Below, piece by piece: positions 1-12,312 of a stretch of DNA of 64,000 nucleotides (positions are counted from its first letter, which is position 1; the number at the start of each line of letters is the position of its first letter). The DNA is from Adineta ricciae (taxonomy: Eukaryota; Rotifera; Eurotatoria; Adinetida; Adinetidae). Made by a program: the position numbers and the translations under genes. The notes beneath the pieces are model-generated. The model did no database searches. It was not told where the DNA came from and was given only the letters and a program-made list of their open reading frames with translations. Location of the stretch: contig CAJNOJ010000015.1 of assembly GCA_905250025.1 (NCBI GenBank), forward strand, positions 434,001-498,000, in the 5' to 3' direction.

Positions 1-1297
1 CGTAAGACTCATCGTTCTGAAGCGAAAGCAGAACCCAAAGCATACTTTAAACCAAGTAACATACCGTCAAAATTCATATTCTCGATAAGAGAAATATTAT
101 TCACAAATTCTCTATAGGTGACGAAGATACTGATGTCGTATCTAACCTTATGTCCGTGCTGAAAGATACAAATATGGCCGCACAACCCAGACGCGTTCGT
201 CGACCACCAGGTAAGCATGATTTCTCTTTGAAAGCAGAGATTATTCTTTTACTTTCCATTTCCCCTCTCGTCCTATATATTCACATATTTTTTGTTGTCC
301 ATGTACGTTCAGAAGTCGAAGCGTTTGCTGGAGTAATGAAAGAATTGAGTAGTACGCCTGTACATCGACCGACTGTGCCTCAACGTCTACCACCACCGCC
401 ACCACCACCATCATTGTCTCCACCTGGTGGTATTCGAGCGACACCACCTCGCCTATCTCCACCACCACCACCGATTCCAGCACGAACTCCACGAAAGACA
501 ACGGTAGAATAATCGCTCCGGTTTCGACAATGCCTCTCTAATTTTTGTTAATGCTTTCTTTACCTACTATTGATATTTGATTCTGTTTGTTTTTTTTTCA
601 TTGCCGACTTACTCATGCTTTTCCTTCACCATACATTATGATACTCCTCAGGGAAAGGTGTTTCAGGATATTTCATTTGTAACAGAATACCTCAATCTGT
701 TGTTCATTGCTATAACTGATTTTGTCTTTTGTATTTCTGTTCAGCATCACTAAGCCGCGATGTACCCATCGTGTGCTAATACCCATTGGTAAGTGTTATT
801 TTATTCATAGAACAGATGTTGCAAAAGTTTCGCGACATGTAGAGGAACGTATTTCTTCTATAAGCTTATTTAGTGGCAGAACATGTACAACAAACTTGTT
901 ATGAATGAACATAGTTAGCTCCAACTTTATTTTTACATGCCTTTTCGAGCTTTGTAGTGTCCCTTTCTCTTTGAAATAAACTGATTCTTTTGAAATGTCG
1001 GCAAACTTTTGCAACATTCGATAATCACATGCATAAACGTAGTTTACTTTCTTCTCTCTGGTACATGTTTAAATATCACAACACTAACCGCTTCATTCGC
1101 TTTGATTCGTATGCTTGTCACTAAATTGCACCACAATCATGATTGTTTTTCATCTCGTTTACGTTCTAGGACGATTGAAAGTCAACGATCTTCGAGCAAG
1201 AATAATCGATCGCGAAAATGCTCAATTACCATCGGATAATCACACAACACCACGTTTGTTAGCTTCGTCCATCCTCAAAGATCGCAATTATGTTTGA
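1..1297 (+). CDS. Proline-rich protein, 3' end only (partial)
   Basis: The window opens at an exon/intron border (base 1, donor gtaag from base 2). Exons I can place are 118-210, 313-503, 755-788 and 1170-1297. The phases agree (1, 0, 1) and the TGA ends at 1297. The readable C-terminus has an acidic start, a basic segment, two proline runs near bases 385-480, and a charged helical tail ending in Asn-Tyr-Val. The exon at 755 uses a weak acceptor (ctaag); the stronger cag at 744 would put a stop in frame after a phase-0 join. If the donor at 504 is not used, the protein instead stops at 512, so alternative 3' ends are possible. Proline runs suggest an actin or SH3 adaptor, but I do not recognise the family. 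The upstream part lies outside the window. Confidence 0.55.
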
Positions 1298-3135
1298 AAA
1301 ACAATTTCATCCCACAAATTCTCTATCTCTCTTATTTATTAAGCATTATTCCAAGTTAATCTAGATGTAAATATCTTCGCTATTCGTGAAAAGTCAATGT
1401 TATGTAAATACAAGTTGATTTTGTGTTTGTTTGTGTCTAACTTTGATAGATTTTTCAGTTCGATTCTCTCTTTGTTCTACTATTTCACTTACAAAATATG
1501 TAGATAGTTGAATAATATTGTTTATTTCAATGTTCCTTTTTCTTTTTCGCTAACGGACGTGATCATATATGTTTGGAACGCCTCTCTATTTTCATTCATC
1601 TAGCAGCTGTGTAAAACAATTGAGATAGTATGTCTTTCAGATGTCGAAACGAAATGAATTAAAAGAAAATATATACATATCTCTCCTGTTTTTCGCCTCC
1701 TTTCCTTTATTTTTGTGTTTTTTTTTGCTATCAATGTATTTTTTGGTTCGTATTATTCTTGTTATATTGAATTCAATACATATTTTACATTCTGAAGTTG
1801 AATGCACACGTGTTCTAATAAATCATTGAATAAGAAAGTTTTGCTTTCACGTATGGCAAATTTACATGTATTAGGAATCGGAGAGACTAAACTGTTGTTG
1901 ATAATGTGCACTGTAGACATTTTTTAGTCATCGTGATCATTCAGTTGGTGAGGGTTTTGACGGGGGAAGATATTTACATTGATAATGGCTTATGGATTCA
2001 AGATGGTGACACTCTTTTGATGTTTGTGCGTATAATTTACTTAGAGATACTTTGAAGTTCGAAGAAGTGACTCGAAGATCAACAAATTTCCTTTCTTCTT
2101 CTCGTAATTACCTATATTTGATTGTGCACAAAGCTCTTGCCTTAGCTAATTGCGGCTTACATAAAACTTTGTCCTCAGTAGTACGTTGTTATCACGAATA
2201 TACATTGACATTTGCACGTGTTTTCGAAAAACATCGTCCTTTTTACGATTCGGGTAATGTATAACGTCCTTTCCCAATCACTTATTGCTTTTTATACCAA
2301 ATAAGCGGGCATATAATACATGGCAAGTATTCGTATATGCATAATAAATGTCAGAGCGAGTTAATTCATATTCTCACAACATATACTCATAAATATCTCA
2401 CTTTAATTTAAGAACCGCACACTATTTCGAGGTCGTAAAAACCACAGTTTTTATTGCCTTGTTAATATCTTGATATAATCTATGCGTGGCGGTATTTTTT
2501 TAAAGAAAACTTTTTGAACTATCGTTCTCGTCAAGTGAACTTTTACGTTTACACTTTTCGTCATAATAGCTCGCATGCAATACTATCGTACGCCTTTTCT
2601 TCTTTGACTGTTTATACGTGACATCTACGAAAGATGGAATTCACTGCAGAATATGATAAACAAGCGACAGCAGTTGTATTTTCTTCCTATGCCTTTCCGT
2701 TATATACTGTGAGCTCGGTTCTGTTTTGCCGCTTTTTCTCCCAATGAATCACGAGTTGATCACGCCCTCAACGTGTTCATGTGCGTAATAATAAAAGCAT
2801 ATCTCGCCAACTGTCTTCTTAATTAATCGTCTATCCACGGAGGACATTTTCTTGCTTATTCTTTCTTTTTATTGTATCTCCTACCCTTTTTCATTTCACC
2901 ACAAATGGCAAGAACTATGTTATAGTTTCTTTTTTTCTCCACTGCTACTCATTTTGTCAGTGAACAATGAAAGACGACTATTGATTTGATCGTGCCTGGT
3001 AACATTTACTGCTTTATTATCCTGTCAACGAATCACATTAGATATGCGTTTATTTCATATATATAAACCTTTAGTTTTCCTCTTGGATTATTTACAATCA
3101 AGCAATTGAGAGAGAAAAAACAACGCGGCAACATC
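1298..3135. other. Intergenic, no gene seen
   Basis: AT-rich stretch between the proline-rich gene and GPCPD1. Short open frames (for example 2052-2264) lack family similarity and splice support. An AATAAA-like string near 1819 could serve the upstream gene. I see nothing else. Confidence 0.5.
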
Positions 3136-5846
3136 ATGATTCGTCGAGTCGTTTACGATGTGGAATTCTGCGTACTCGTCAAAGAGAAGTTAAATCCATG
3201 TGATAGTGTACTAGTTACTGGTTCATGTGAACAATTAGGTGAATGGCTTCCAAGTCGATGTATACCATTGAATCGAACGGATAAGACTGACGAAGGGGAA
3301 ACTTGGTCAACCAATATTAAAATCTACGGCCCACAAAAGATCTCCTATCGATATCTAATCGCACAAATCGTCCGCTTTGATGATGATTTAAACTTGATTG
3401 TGAAGAAATGTAAGTTTTTCATCGAGACCCACGATGTTGTTTACGGATTTCCTTTCAGGGGAAACGTTTAAGAATGCACGTCAATTATCACTGAATCATC
3501 TGACAAACTATTCCGATGACAGAGCACCGACGATAGCAGACGCGTCGATTGAGAACACGCCACCCGACGAGTTTCCAGCTATCTTCGGCTGTTACAAAGG
3601 AGAATGTCGCACTGACATTGGATGGTTGACTGGTCAAACAGAAATCCAGTTGCGTTTTCATTCCAATGCTTTACAAATCTGGTCAACAAAACTACGTAAC
3701 AGTAACCTTTCGTTGAAAGTGTCACCGATTGGTACGTAACTTTCATCGAGAAGAGAACTTCAATATCTACGTTTACTCTTATAGATCTGAATTACCAACA
3801 AGAAAATGAAGAAATCTCTCCTGATCTATCTAGTCAAGTTTTTACACCCACGTCGAAAGTGTTCATTCAATCGGCTATCTTACGTTTGTCGGGCTGCGAA
3901 GCCAATTTTCAAAGGGATTATGGTGCTGTGCTGGAAAAAGATGATTATATGGTAGTGAAAATTCAAACATTTGAACCAGAAAATGTTGCCTATCACATCG
4001 ATTTCTATCTTGTGGACGAAACAACACCATTAAGAAAACATATCGGTTTTGCATATGTTTTACCAATTCATTCGAATCTTGAACTAGCGGATAATAAACA
4101 TCTCAATCGAATAGTACCGATCATTGGGCTCAAACACAATCCGTGAGTATTTTCTATTGATCTCAATGATCAAAACGGCACTTCTCGTTTTCCGTAGAAT
4201 TGGACAAATAAAAATCGATGTTCTATTAATAACACCATTGAAAGGTATTCAACAAAAATTCGCTGTTTCGCCATCAAAGTATTGGCGTCAAGGCCGACGA
4301 CCCGTCAATGTTGGCCATCGTGGCCTAGGTAAAACAAATACAGAACACATACCATCAAAACACCAAGCACAAGTATCATCATCATCGTCATCGTCAACAT
4401 CACCACCTGATCTGAGCAAGCAACGTTCGTTGGATTCGTCAACCCCACCACCTTCGTCAGTGTCAAGACCAGTTCAAACAAAATTTGTTAGTGAAAATAC
4501 ACTTGCTTCGTTCAAAGGTGCTTTTCAGCTTGGTTTTGACTTTGTCGAGTTTGACGTACAATTATCCAAGGACAAAATTCCGGTGGTGTACCATGATTTT
4601 CAAGTCGCAATTACTCTCAAACGCAAGGGACACGAAGCCGAACTATTCGTTGTTCCAGTTAAGGATCTAAGTTTACCACAACTTCAATCATTGAAGATTT
4701 ACCATGCCAGTAAAGAAGGTGAAGTACGCAAAGGTGATGAAGAGCTAGACGATGATGATTCGACGAATCTAACCCCGAACGCTTTATCAATGTCGACATT
4801 TACTCCATTAAGCAATGGAGAAGACGAGCAATTAGCAAGTTTAAAATTTGGACAGCAGCAAGATGAGAAAAAATTTCTTTCATTGTTTCCAACATTACAA
4901 GAACTATTCGAAAAACTCGATCCACATCTTGGTTTCAATGTAGAGATCAAATATGCTATGGAATATCGACAAGGCGGCAGCGAACAAAATCATTTCTTCG
5001 AACGAAATGAGTATATCGATTGTATACTCCGCTGTCTTCTTAATTACGGTAAATTTCAACCGCAAAAGGCATCCTAAGAATAATTTGAGATCGGATTTTT
5101 CTTTAGCGGGTAAACGCGTGATTGTTCTGTCGACTTTCGACCCTGATTGTGCTTCCATGCTCCGTCGAAAACAGACATCCTTCCCAGTTTTGTTTTTAAC
5201 ACAAGGTGAAAAAGGAGACTGGCCACAATATTTGGACGTTCGAACGTGGTCAATCGATATTGGCTTATGCTTCTGTGTCACAGAACAATTGTCCGGTTTA
5301 GCAGCACCCGCATTAGATATTCTTTTGAATAAAGAATTTGTTAAGAATGTTAAGGACAATGGTAAACTACTATTCATTTGGGGTGATGAAGCAAGTAAGA
5401 TCTCATTGATCGAATGAGAACAAAAACGACAGTTTTGTATTGTTTGTTCTAGGTGATAAGGAAGTATCCAAATGTTTATTGGATTTACGAGTTGATGGTT
5501 TAATCTTTGATCATGTCGCTGAATTGAAAGATGAATATTCGAAAGCGGAAAATCTCTTCATTTGTAAGTCATAGTTCTCTTCACTTCACGATCATTTTCA
5601 CTGAAATATTTAGCCGAAGAACGTGAAGAACTAGAAGTATTGAATAGCTTCCGACAGAAACAGCTTGAACTTCAACATCAACAGTTATTACAAGAACTCG
5701 AACGATTGAAAACTGCACGAGAAAGCAATACCATCGTTCCTTCTCTAACATCACCATCCTTACCCAGTCAAAACTCGAAATTCGCTATTAATTCCGTACA
5801 AGATCAAGCCGTAGTACTTGATTCTAATTTTAAACATTTAATGTAG
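3136..5846 (+). CDS. GPCPD1: Glycerophosphocholine phosphodiesterase GPCPD1 (CBM20 + GDPD)
   Basis: This enzyme hydrolyses glycerophosphocholine to glycerol-3-phosphate and choline in the cytosol. Seven exons: 3136-3409, 3459-3731, 3785-4142, 4198-5048, 5107-5394, 5453-5563 and 5614-5846. They give 795 aa with consistent phases; human GPCPD1 is 672 aa. The N-terminal 100 residues are a CBM20-type starch-binding domain (VTGSCEQLGEW). The GDPD domain begins at the NVGHRG motif near residue 342 and continues with VEFDVQLSKD, VVYHD, GFNVEIK, FLTQG and FIWGDEA, all in human order. The extra length comes from a Ser/Pro-rich insert around 350-390, a second acidic insert before the NVEIK motif, and a Gln/Leu-rich tail. 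The start is the first ATG before the CBM20 beta strand. Family assignment is strong; enzymatic activity is inferred from the intact HR...E.D...H set. Confidence 0.93.
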
Positions 5847-6098
5847 TTCGATTACAATTCAAATATTTTCTATTTTTCTGCTCGTGATAATCTCATGTTT
5901 AACCGTTCTTTTCCATTTTTGCTCATCCCTTCGCTTTCTGTATCCTTTTTTCGATGTTCGCAAGATAACCCGCTACCTTACATTCTCTATTTTGTTAGTC
6001 AAATTGAAGTCAGCAGGTGAAATTTTGAAACAGAATAAAATACCGGTGATCATTTCCTCATTTCGTCTATCTCGTATTTTCCAGATAAACAAGTACCC

Positions 6099-6371
6099 AT
6101 GATCTTGAGTCTTCTCAATAGTTTATTGACGCTTTTCATTCGACCATGTATTTATGCACAAAAACATCTGCTACTTACTATTCGACCGTATATGCCAAAC
6201 CATTTCGATGAAAAAACATGTTATTTAGCTTTTGCTTTCATCGTCGCCTCAACTTGTTCTGTTGTCTGTTTGGCGAGTCGATGTGTTACATTGAAAGATG
6301 CTGATGATGATCCTGTTTATCAACGCGCGAAAATTCACGCAATGCATAGAAAACATCATAAATTCACATGA
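6099..6371 (+). CDS. Small single-pass membrane protein, unrecognised
   Basis: A 90-aa open frame starting at ATG 6099 and ending TGA at 6371. The N-terminal third is hydrophobic and basic. A clear transmembrane helix lies at about residues 42-62 (LAFAFIVASTCSVVCLASR), followed by a short acidic then His/Lys-rich tail. Codon use resembles its neighbours, and the gene sits 250 bp after GPCPD1 on the same strand. A second methionine (residue 32, MPNHFDEK) could be the real start, giving a 59-aa protein like many SMIM-type proteins. A cag acceptor just upstream (6083) hints at a 5' UTR intron. Function unknown. Confidence 0.5.
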   Translation: MILSLLNSLLTLFIRPCIYAQKHLLLTIRPYMPNHFDEKTCYLAFAFIVASTCSVVCLASRCVTLKDADDDPVYQRAKIHAMHRKHHKFT

Positions 6372-7691
6372 TTGTCAATGAATTTATGTATTTTATCTCG
6401 TTTTTTTTTGTACTATACTGGAAAAATACTGACAATAACATAATGGTAAGATACACAACTAGGTGAATCTCATCACTTGTCATCATTTGAATATTTTCTC
6501 TTTTGTTTTTGCTTTCGTGTTTTATTTATAAATTCTGAAAAATAAATAAATCTGATTGTATTTATATGTCTCGGGTGGACGTTTCGACCATGATTTTTGG
6601 ATGCTAAATGATTAAAACTTTTTTGTGTGTATCTATTTGTCAGTCGATCCTCGTGCATTGATCTTCCACAGCCAAAACTAACCGGCAGTTAAAATTATAT
6701 TACATACCGTAAAGAATCGCCTTACAATACTCATTTGACATATTTTTCTTGCTACAGTCCGATAAGATTATCAACTCATTCCAATTCCATGAAAAGCAAT
6801 GCTTTTCCCAAGCTCTCTCGCTCATATTATATGAATAGAGTTGAACTAGGTGAGCACCATGCAAAAGAAATTGTTGTTCATCCCTCACGTGATATGTAGA
6901 GTTCTTGACGAACTAAATTAACTACAATCCTATTCCTTTAATTTGAACTGATCAAGAACTAATCCAAAAGATCGGCAATTCCCCAGTTAAAGGACACGGA
7001 CTCTTCACTATAATAACAGTGTGTGCGCTCAGACATCACAGACTACTGAGATCAAAAGAATAGAAAATGTTTTCCACATCATGCATTACTATGGTTAATG
7101 TTACAGTAATATCATGAAACCGAAATGCATTGTCATTCCATTCCGTTCAACAAAAACAGATTAGTCGTGAATATTTTTCTAATAGCTCAAACGCAGGAAA
7201 TGCTAGACTAACACCCAGTGCATTTTCTATGCTATTTTATCTATCTCATTGTGTATTAAAACGCAACACTCTACTTAACCATTGTTATAACTTCTGTTTC
7301 TCTTTCGATCATGCATCGGTATGAATAGTTGCTTATCGCTAACCCAAGTGAGACCAATAATAGGACGAACATGAACAATATCACATATTCACATGAGATT
7401 ATCTCGAAACCGTAGGAAAAATCATAGCTGCGTTGAAATCGGAGTTTACATTGTCAGCATCTGTTCAATTCCCCATAGTATTGCATTGAAGTTTTTTGAT
7501 TAATTATCATGTTTATATTATCATGATTAGAAAAAGAAAAATAACTTTTAGACAAATATTAGTTTACAAAAGCATTCTCCCTCGTTATTCATTTGTCGAT
7601 CTACAAAAATAATTCACATGTCTTCAAGGGAACAAATCTCATTTTCAGCGCATCGATACAATGCTTCGTGTTCAGTTATCCATCCATACAC
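6372..7691. other. Intergenic, no gene seen
   Basis: About 1.3 kb between the convergent small membrane gene and the Ly6-like gene. It holds only short AT-rich open frames (such as 6473-6658 minus and 7130-7324 plus) without recognisable content. AATAAA strings near 6540 fit a polyadenylation region. Confidence 0.5.
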
Positions 7692-8487
7692 TTAATAATA
7701 GTGTTTAAATATTAGAAAGAAACTAGACATAAGAATAATTGATAATGACGAACAATAGTTTCTTGCTTGATTACATCCATCGTATATACAAAGGGACATC
7801 GTACCTTGAAGACGAATTGTACCGGGCATATTTTGAAAATTTTTCAATCGGAAATTGCCGGATGATTCCAAGGATTTGGTGGATTCCATGATGTTATCAA
7901 CAACGCATGTTCGATAATAGATAAATGTGTTTAACAAGGAACTATTCCCACCGCTATCGATGCTTAACACCCGACCGCTAATTTTAACACAGAATCGAGC
8001 CGGAAATGTTCCATTTTTGCCCACCGATGTCGCCTAAAGAATATTGAAGACTCTTATGTGATTCAGTTGCTAACTAGATGAAGCTTTTCTCTCCATCTGA
8101 AGTGCCCTATGCCCCATCGTTCATAACTAACTTTCCTATTACTAATTCAATTATTCAATTTCGTCTTTCAAGGAAAAACACGACATACAAAACATAATTA
8201 TTAGTAATAAGACATTTTCCGTTTAAAAAGAGATAAGAACTTATTATTTTTTTCTCTTCTGGGAAGAAATTGTGAAGTGAAAGCACGATCATCGGTAAAT
8301 CTACCTGACAATTAATCTGCACTGGATTAATCACTGAAGAAAATGGATCGCGACACCCGTCGTCGGATGGATTTGTGGTCATGCATTTGAAACACGCTAA
8401 GCCTTGATTTGACACGGGTTTGATCAATAGGAAATAGTATAACACAAAAATAGTTAAGTAATTCCAGTATTGATTATTGGATAGCAT
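7692..8487 (-). CDS. Ly6/uPAR (quiver-like) GPI-anchored protein
   Basis: Two exons, 8305-8487 and 7692-8033, joined in phase 0 across a 271-nt intron, give 173 aa. A hydrophobic signal sequence (about residues 9-25) precedes a three-finger domain. That domain shows the opening LACFKC, a DDGCRDPF motif, further paired cysteines, and the hallmark C-terminal CIYDGCN (Cys followed by Cys-Asn). A hydrophobic tail (SIILMSSFFLIF) follows, as expected for GPI attachment. The spacing resembles Drosophila quiver/sleepless and boudin proteins, which act at the membrane on ion channels or junctions. Family membership is seen in the motif pattern; the specific role is not known. The intron is longer than most here. 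An in-frame internal gtacg at the LQGT codons could act as a cryptic donor. Confidence 0.78.
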
Positions 8488-9970
8488 TGAATGTGTCAGG
8501 TTTTTGACAAGAACTTCTGAACTGGAAAGATATTTTCGGTTGTTGAAAAGCTAAGTAAAAAGTTCACTTACCTAAGTGCTTTAGAATACTTGTTCAATGA
8601 TTGCGAGTAATATTTTTTGAAAACATGAGGTAACAATGAACATTTTTTTTGAAAAAATAAGAGCAGCTGCGTTTTCTCTCGCTCAACAAGTCATCAACAA
8701 CATCTTTTTCTTTTCTTCGGTTTTTCTCCTTCTTCTTCTTCTTCTCTGTTTCACGATACCGAGAAGTTCTTCCTCGACGTCGCTCTATTTCTTCATTTCC
8801 TTCTTATTCTGCAAGTTTCTGCTTGATGAAAGCTTCATTTTTTCCACTCTCAGCATCTTCTCTCTTATCAACTGCAACCATGTAGAAAAATTCAGTCATT
8901 GATTAGTCACTCTAGTCTAGTGCTATATGACAAAGGGTGAGCGAGACAGAGACACGCATACTTCATCCTACCAACGTTTTTCTCTCTATTTGCATTTTCT
9001 CTCTATTTTTTCATTAGAAACCGACGCAGAACCACTAACACGATTCTTTTCGGCTTAGTTTGCTTTTCTCTGTCCTATTCTCATCTCAACTTTCCCTTCT
9101 CGATTACACCCTACCGATTCCATTATTGACATAAAGAGACTGAACGATACCGAAGTGAGATGAAGAACTCGTTCTTTCTTTATGTGAATGACATCGACTG
9201 TAAAGGCACTTTTGCATTCTTGAGATCGTGTGAAACAGGTTCTGTTTAATGATGGAGAAAAATGAAATCACCGGTTATTGACTTGTGGATGGAGCTTCAT
9301 CATAGCGTGCATCTGTAAAGGTTGTCGAGTAGATCTACTTTAAGTTTTATCGGACTTTTTTAGGTAAAGAAAATGTCTCATGATCGATCTTTTAGTTGAC
9401 AGTTTCCATTCCGGAGTCAGGGAAAACTGTTTCCGGTTCCGATTTTCTTCTATTCTATTCTATTCTTATTGGTATGCAAACAAATGATAGACATGTTTTT
9501 CTCTTGGGAATCAATATTAGCGATCATCTAGATTCAAAAATGAACCATGTTCCTATCAAATACTCTATTTCAGTACAAAAAAATCATGTAACTACATTGA
9601 GCCGCTCTTCTCCTTCTAATGTAAGCCAACAAAATTAAGTACATATCAATTACGAACATTCATAGACGTGCAATATTGGATATAGATGCTGTTAATCATT
9701 TTCAGACAAGAGTTTGGCAATTGACCTTTTCTTTATCGTAGAGGAGAAGTCAAATACACTTGCCCAATAATATATTCCATATGTTATCTGTAGCATTACG
9801 AGACACTTTGTCATGGAACGCTTTGACATTTTACGACCGTTGCGATCGATCCATACAGAAAAAAAGTAAATCATGAACTAGTATATTCATTGTATATTTA
9901 TATACAGATTCTCTACAATATCGATTGTAAAACAGATATCGGACATGATAAAAACAAGCGAAAATGAATG
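8488..9970. other. Intergenic, no gene seen
   Basis: Contains pyrimidine-rich tracts (ctt repeats near 8728-8745) and short open frames at 8636-8902 and 9396-9638. These look like low-complexity shadows. The first part is the likely promoter of the Ly6-like gene. Confidence 0.45.
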
Positions 9971-11325
9971 TCACTGTCTATATTTACTTGAACAGGGAGA
10001 TATTTGACGAAATAGTAAGGCAATATCTAAAGCTGTTTGATAGATACCACGTGCACTTTGAAGATTCGCTAATATGACAACACATATACCACAACGAGGA
10101 TTTGAACATTTCTTTGTACATGGAATAATTAAGAGAACTGATGTCGCACCAACAGCACCACCCGTATGATAAACGTGAAATGGAATCGCATCTTCATGCA
10201 CAGCAGATGTTCGTTCTTTGGAAATCATCCATCCTAAACCATAGAAAGTATTCTTATCATTTGTAACGGCTATTGGCGACCACATTTCAGCAATCGTTTC
10301 TGCTTTTAAAAATGACTGAGTTGATTCTGAACGAGTCGATTTCGTTTGGTAACATTGTAAAAGAGTATTGGCGTAAACAAGTAAATCGTTCACATTCGAA
10401 AGCATTCCACCACCAGCCCATTTATATGATAAATCAACGTAGGCGACGTTACGTAAACCTTCTTTGACTGTACGACGACAGTAATATCGGCTACGATTTG
10501 GTACGATTTCATCTGGATATTCTAGTTTGGTATGTCGTAAATCAAGTGGCTTGATAATCAAATCTTGTAAAAGGGCAGGGAATGCTCGTTTACCATCCGA
10601 TATACATTCCAATACAGCACTCAGCAATGTATATCCATGTGTCGTGTAACGCCAAGATGAACCAGGTTGATGCAGCAATTCATCGTGAAGAAATATCGAA
10701 AGGGCTTCGCTGACGGTGGGGTATGAACGTGTTAGATAATATTCAGGTAGAACGAATTCATCATCAGTTTCAACTTCACCTTTCTTCCAATAATGACGTA
10801 TACCACTGGTATGTGTTGCTAACTGACGTATGGTAATCGAGACAAGTACATTATCGTACAAAAACTTTGGTAGTTCACGATGGTGTTTGTCAATTGTGTC
10901 ATCCCAATTGAGTTTACCTTTTTCCACGAATTGTGCAGCGATAGCAGTTGTAAATGTTTTACTGATGCTTGCGATACGCATAACTGTGCTCGATGTACAT
11001 GGAACACGTTGTTCAATATCGGCCAAACCGAAGCCTTTTTTCCAAACAGCTGATCCGTGCATTGTAACACCGATGCTCACACCTGATGGCGACAAACGAG
11101 AAAGAAAAGGAGAGAAAGCTAATCAAACAAGAATATATCATTCATACCAGGAATGCCTTGTTTTTCTTTATACGCTTGACAGAGAAGATCGACGTTGTCA
11201 ATAGTCTTCTTCAATTCTTCTTTATATACATCGCTCTCCTGATTGAATCTTGCCCACAGCAGACCAGTTGTTGCACAGATTAGAACAGGCTTACTTAAAA
11301 AGTAGTATCGAGTGAAAACTCCCAT
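9971..11325 (-). CDS. LACTB: LACTB-like serine beta-lactamase-family protein
   Basis: Two exons, 11148-11325 and 9971-11082, joined in phase 1, give 429 aa. Class C beta-lactamase/penicillin-binding fold. The catalytic SxxK is SISK at residues 98-101 (MRIASISKTFT). A Y-T-T-H-G-Y-T segment stands where LACTB has the tyrosine motif, and HTGGAVGATSVLL supplies the third motif. Animal LACTB is a mitochondrial intermembrane-space filament-forming protease that affects lipid metabolism. Here the N-terminus has one hydrophobic segment (about residues 11-24), compatible with a mitochondrial presequence/anchor. At 429 aa it is shorter than human LACTB (about 547), mainly because the extended N-terminus and a middle insert are missing. 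The start ATG at 11325 is the only upstream in-frame ATG. Active-site residues look intact. Confidence 0.87.
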
Positions 11326-11473
11326 TTCACATTCGTCTACAATAAATTCATTGCATACATTTTTCTTTTCTTGAAAAGCTATACTATACAATATTCAAGA
11401 TACAGGATCTGATTTTATTCAATACATGTTTACATATAGATGTGGTATTTACACAATAAAATACACAAAAAAC

Positions 11474-12019
11474 TCACAAAATATTCTTAAATGTATCGCT
11501 CGATTTAGCTGCGAGTTGCATTGTTGATGGATTAGTATCATTCATACTACCTGTTAATTTGGCTTTTGCTGCGATAAGATCATCGATTTGTTCTAATAGG
11601 CGAAGGCGTTCTGCTTTACCGGATGGATTCTGAAAGAAACGAAGAAAAACTTTGTATCGAGAAAGACTCGGATAGATTTCCTTTCTTACCATTGTTGTTA
11701 GCTCATTTAAGATTTGTTCGAAAAGATCATTCTGCTTTAATTCGTATTCATGAACGGCTTTTAATCGTTCGAGAAACGCATCGATCGTCGCTTCGCACGA
11801 TTTCAAAGTATCCAAGGAGGCTTGTTGTTCAGTTATGTAATTAACGAAATTCATTTGTTCACTCAAACACCGTTGATATTCTGCAAAATAGTATTCGGAT
11901 GCTGTAGATTTATCTTTTGCTGATGATAATGACAATAAACGTATATTTAATTCCGATTTCAAATAGCCATGGCATTCCGCATTGAATTTGTCAATAAATG
12001 TATCGGACATTTTGAGCAA
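11474..12019 (-). CDS. Small helical coiled-coil protein, unrecognised
   Basis: Two exons, 11690-12019 and 11474-11629, give 161 aa. The 60-nt intron 11630-11689 has gtaag and tttcag ends. It is itself a multiple of three without a stop, so retention would only insert 20 residues. The product is almost entirely alpha-helical, with heptad-like stretches around residues 50-125, and a Ser/Thr-rich tail. Start could be Met1 or Met4 (MSDTF). There is a faint resemblance to the Nup62 C-terminal coiled coil, but no FG repeats are present and I would not assign it. It lies 148 bp downstream of ATOH8's opposite end and just upstream of LACTB on the same strand. Confidence 0.65.
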   Translation of the reverse strand: MLKMSDTFIDKFNAECHGYLKSELNIRLLSLSSAKDKSTASEYYFAEYQRCLSEQMNFVNYITEQQASLDTLKSCEATIDAFLERLKAVHEYELKQNDLFEQILNELTTMVRKEIYPSLSRYKVFLRFFQNPSGKAERLRLLEQIDDLIAAKAKLTGSMNDTNPSTMQLAAKSSDTFKNIL

Positions 12020-12312
12020 TGGAAGAGTTTTCTATCTGACAATCTCAAATATAAAAAATGAACCGTTGATTCACTCTACTCTACTCTACTGATCGTCTAT
12101 TTGTCATGAAACAAAAGTCTTTCTTTTCGGCCTATCAGTGACCATGGATCGATAGACTGATTATCGACATCTACATATGTGGAGAAAAGAGAAGGTGGAC
12201 GTAGTGTACGTATCTATGTTTTGAACTGAGAACAACGAATTGTTTCTTTTCCAAAACGAAAGATTCTTTTGCCAATCATGAATAACAAAAAACGAGAAAT
12301 TTCTAATAATGT

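Noticed and set aside
4904..5377. 157-codon frame antisense to GPCPD1
   Set aside because: It overlaps three confidently placed GPCPD1 coding exon/intron parts and is a shadow of their codon structure.
11474..12019. Assigning the small helical protein to nucleoporin Nup62
   Set aside because: Only a vague coiled-coil resemblance; no FG repeats and no diagnostic motif.
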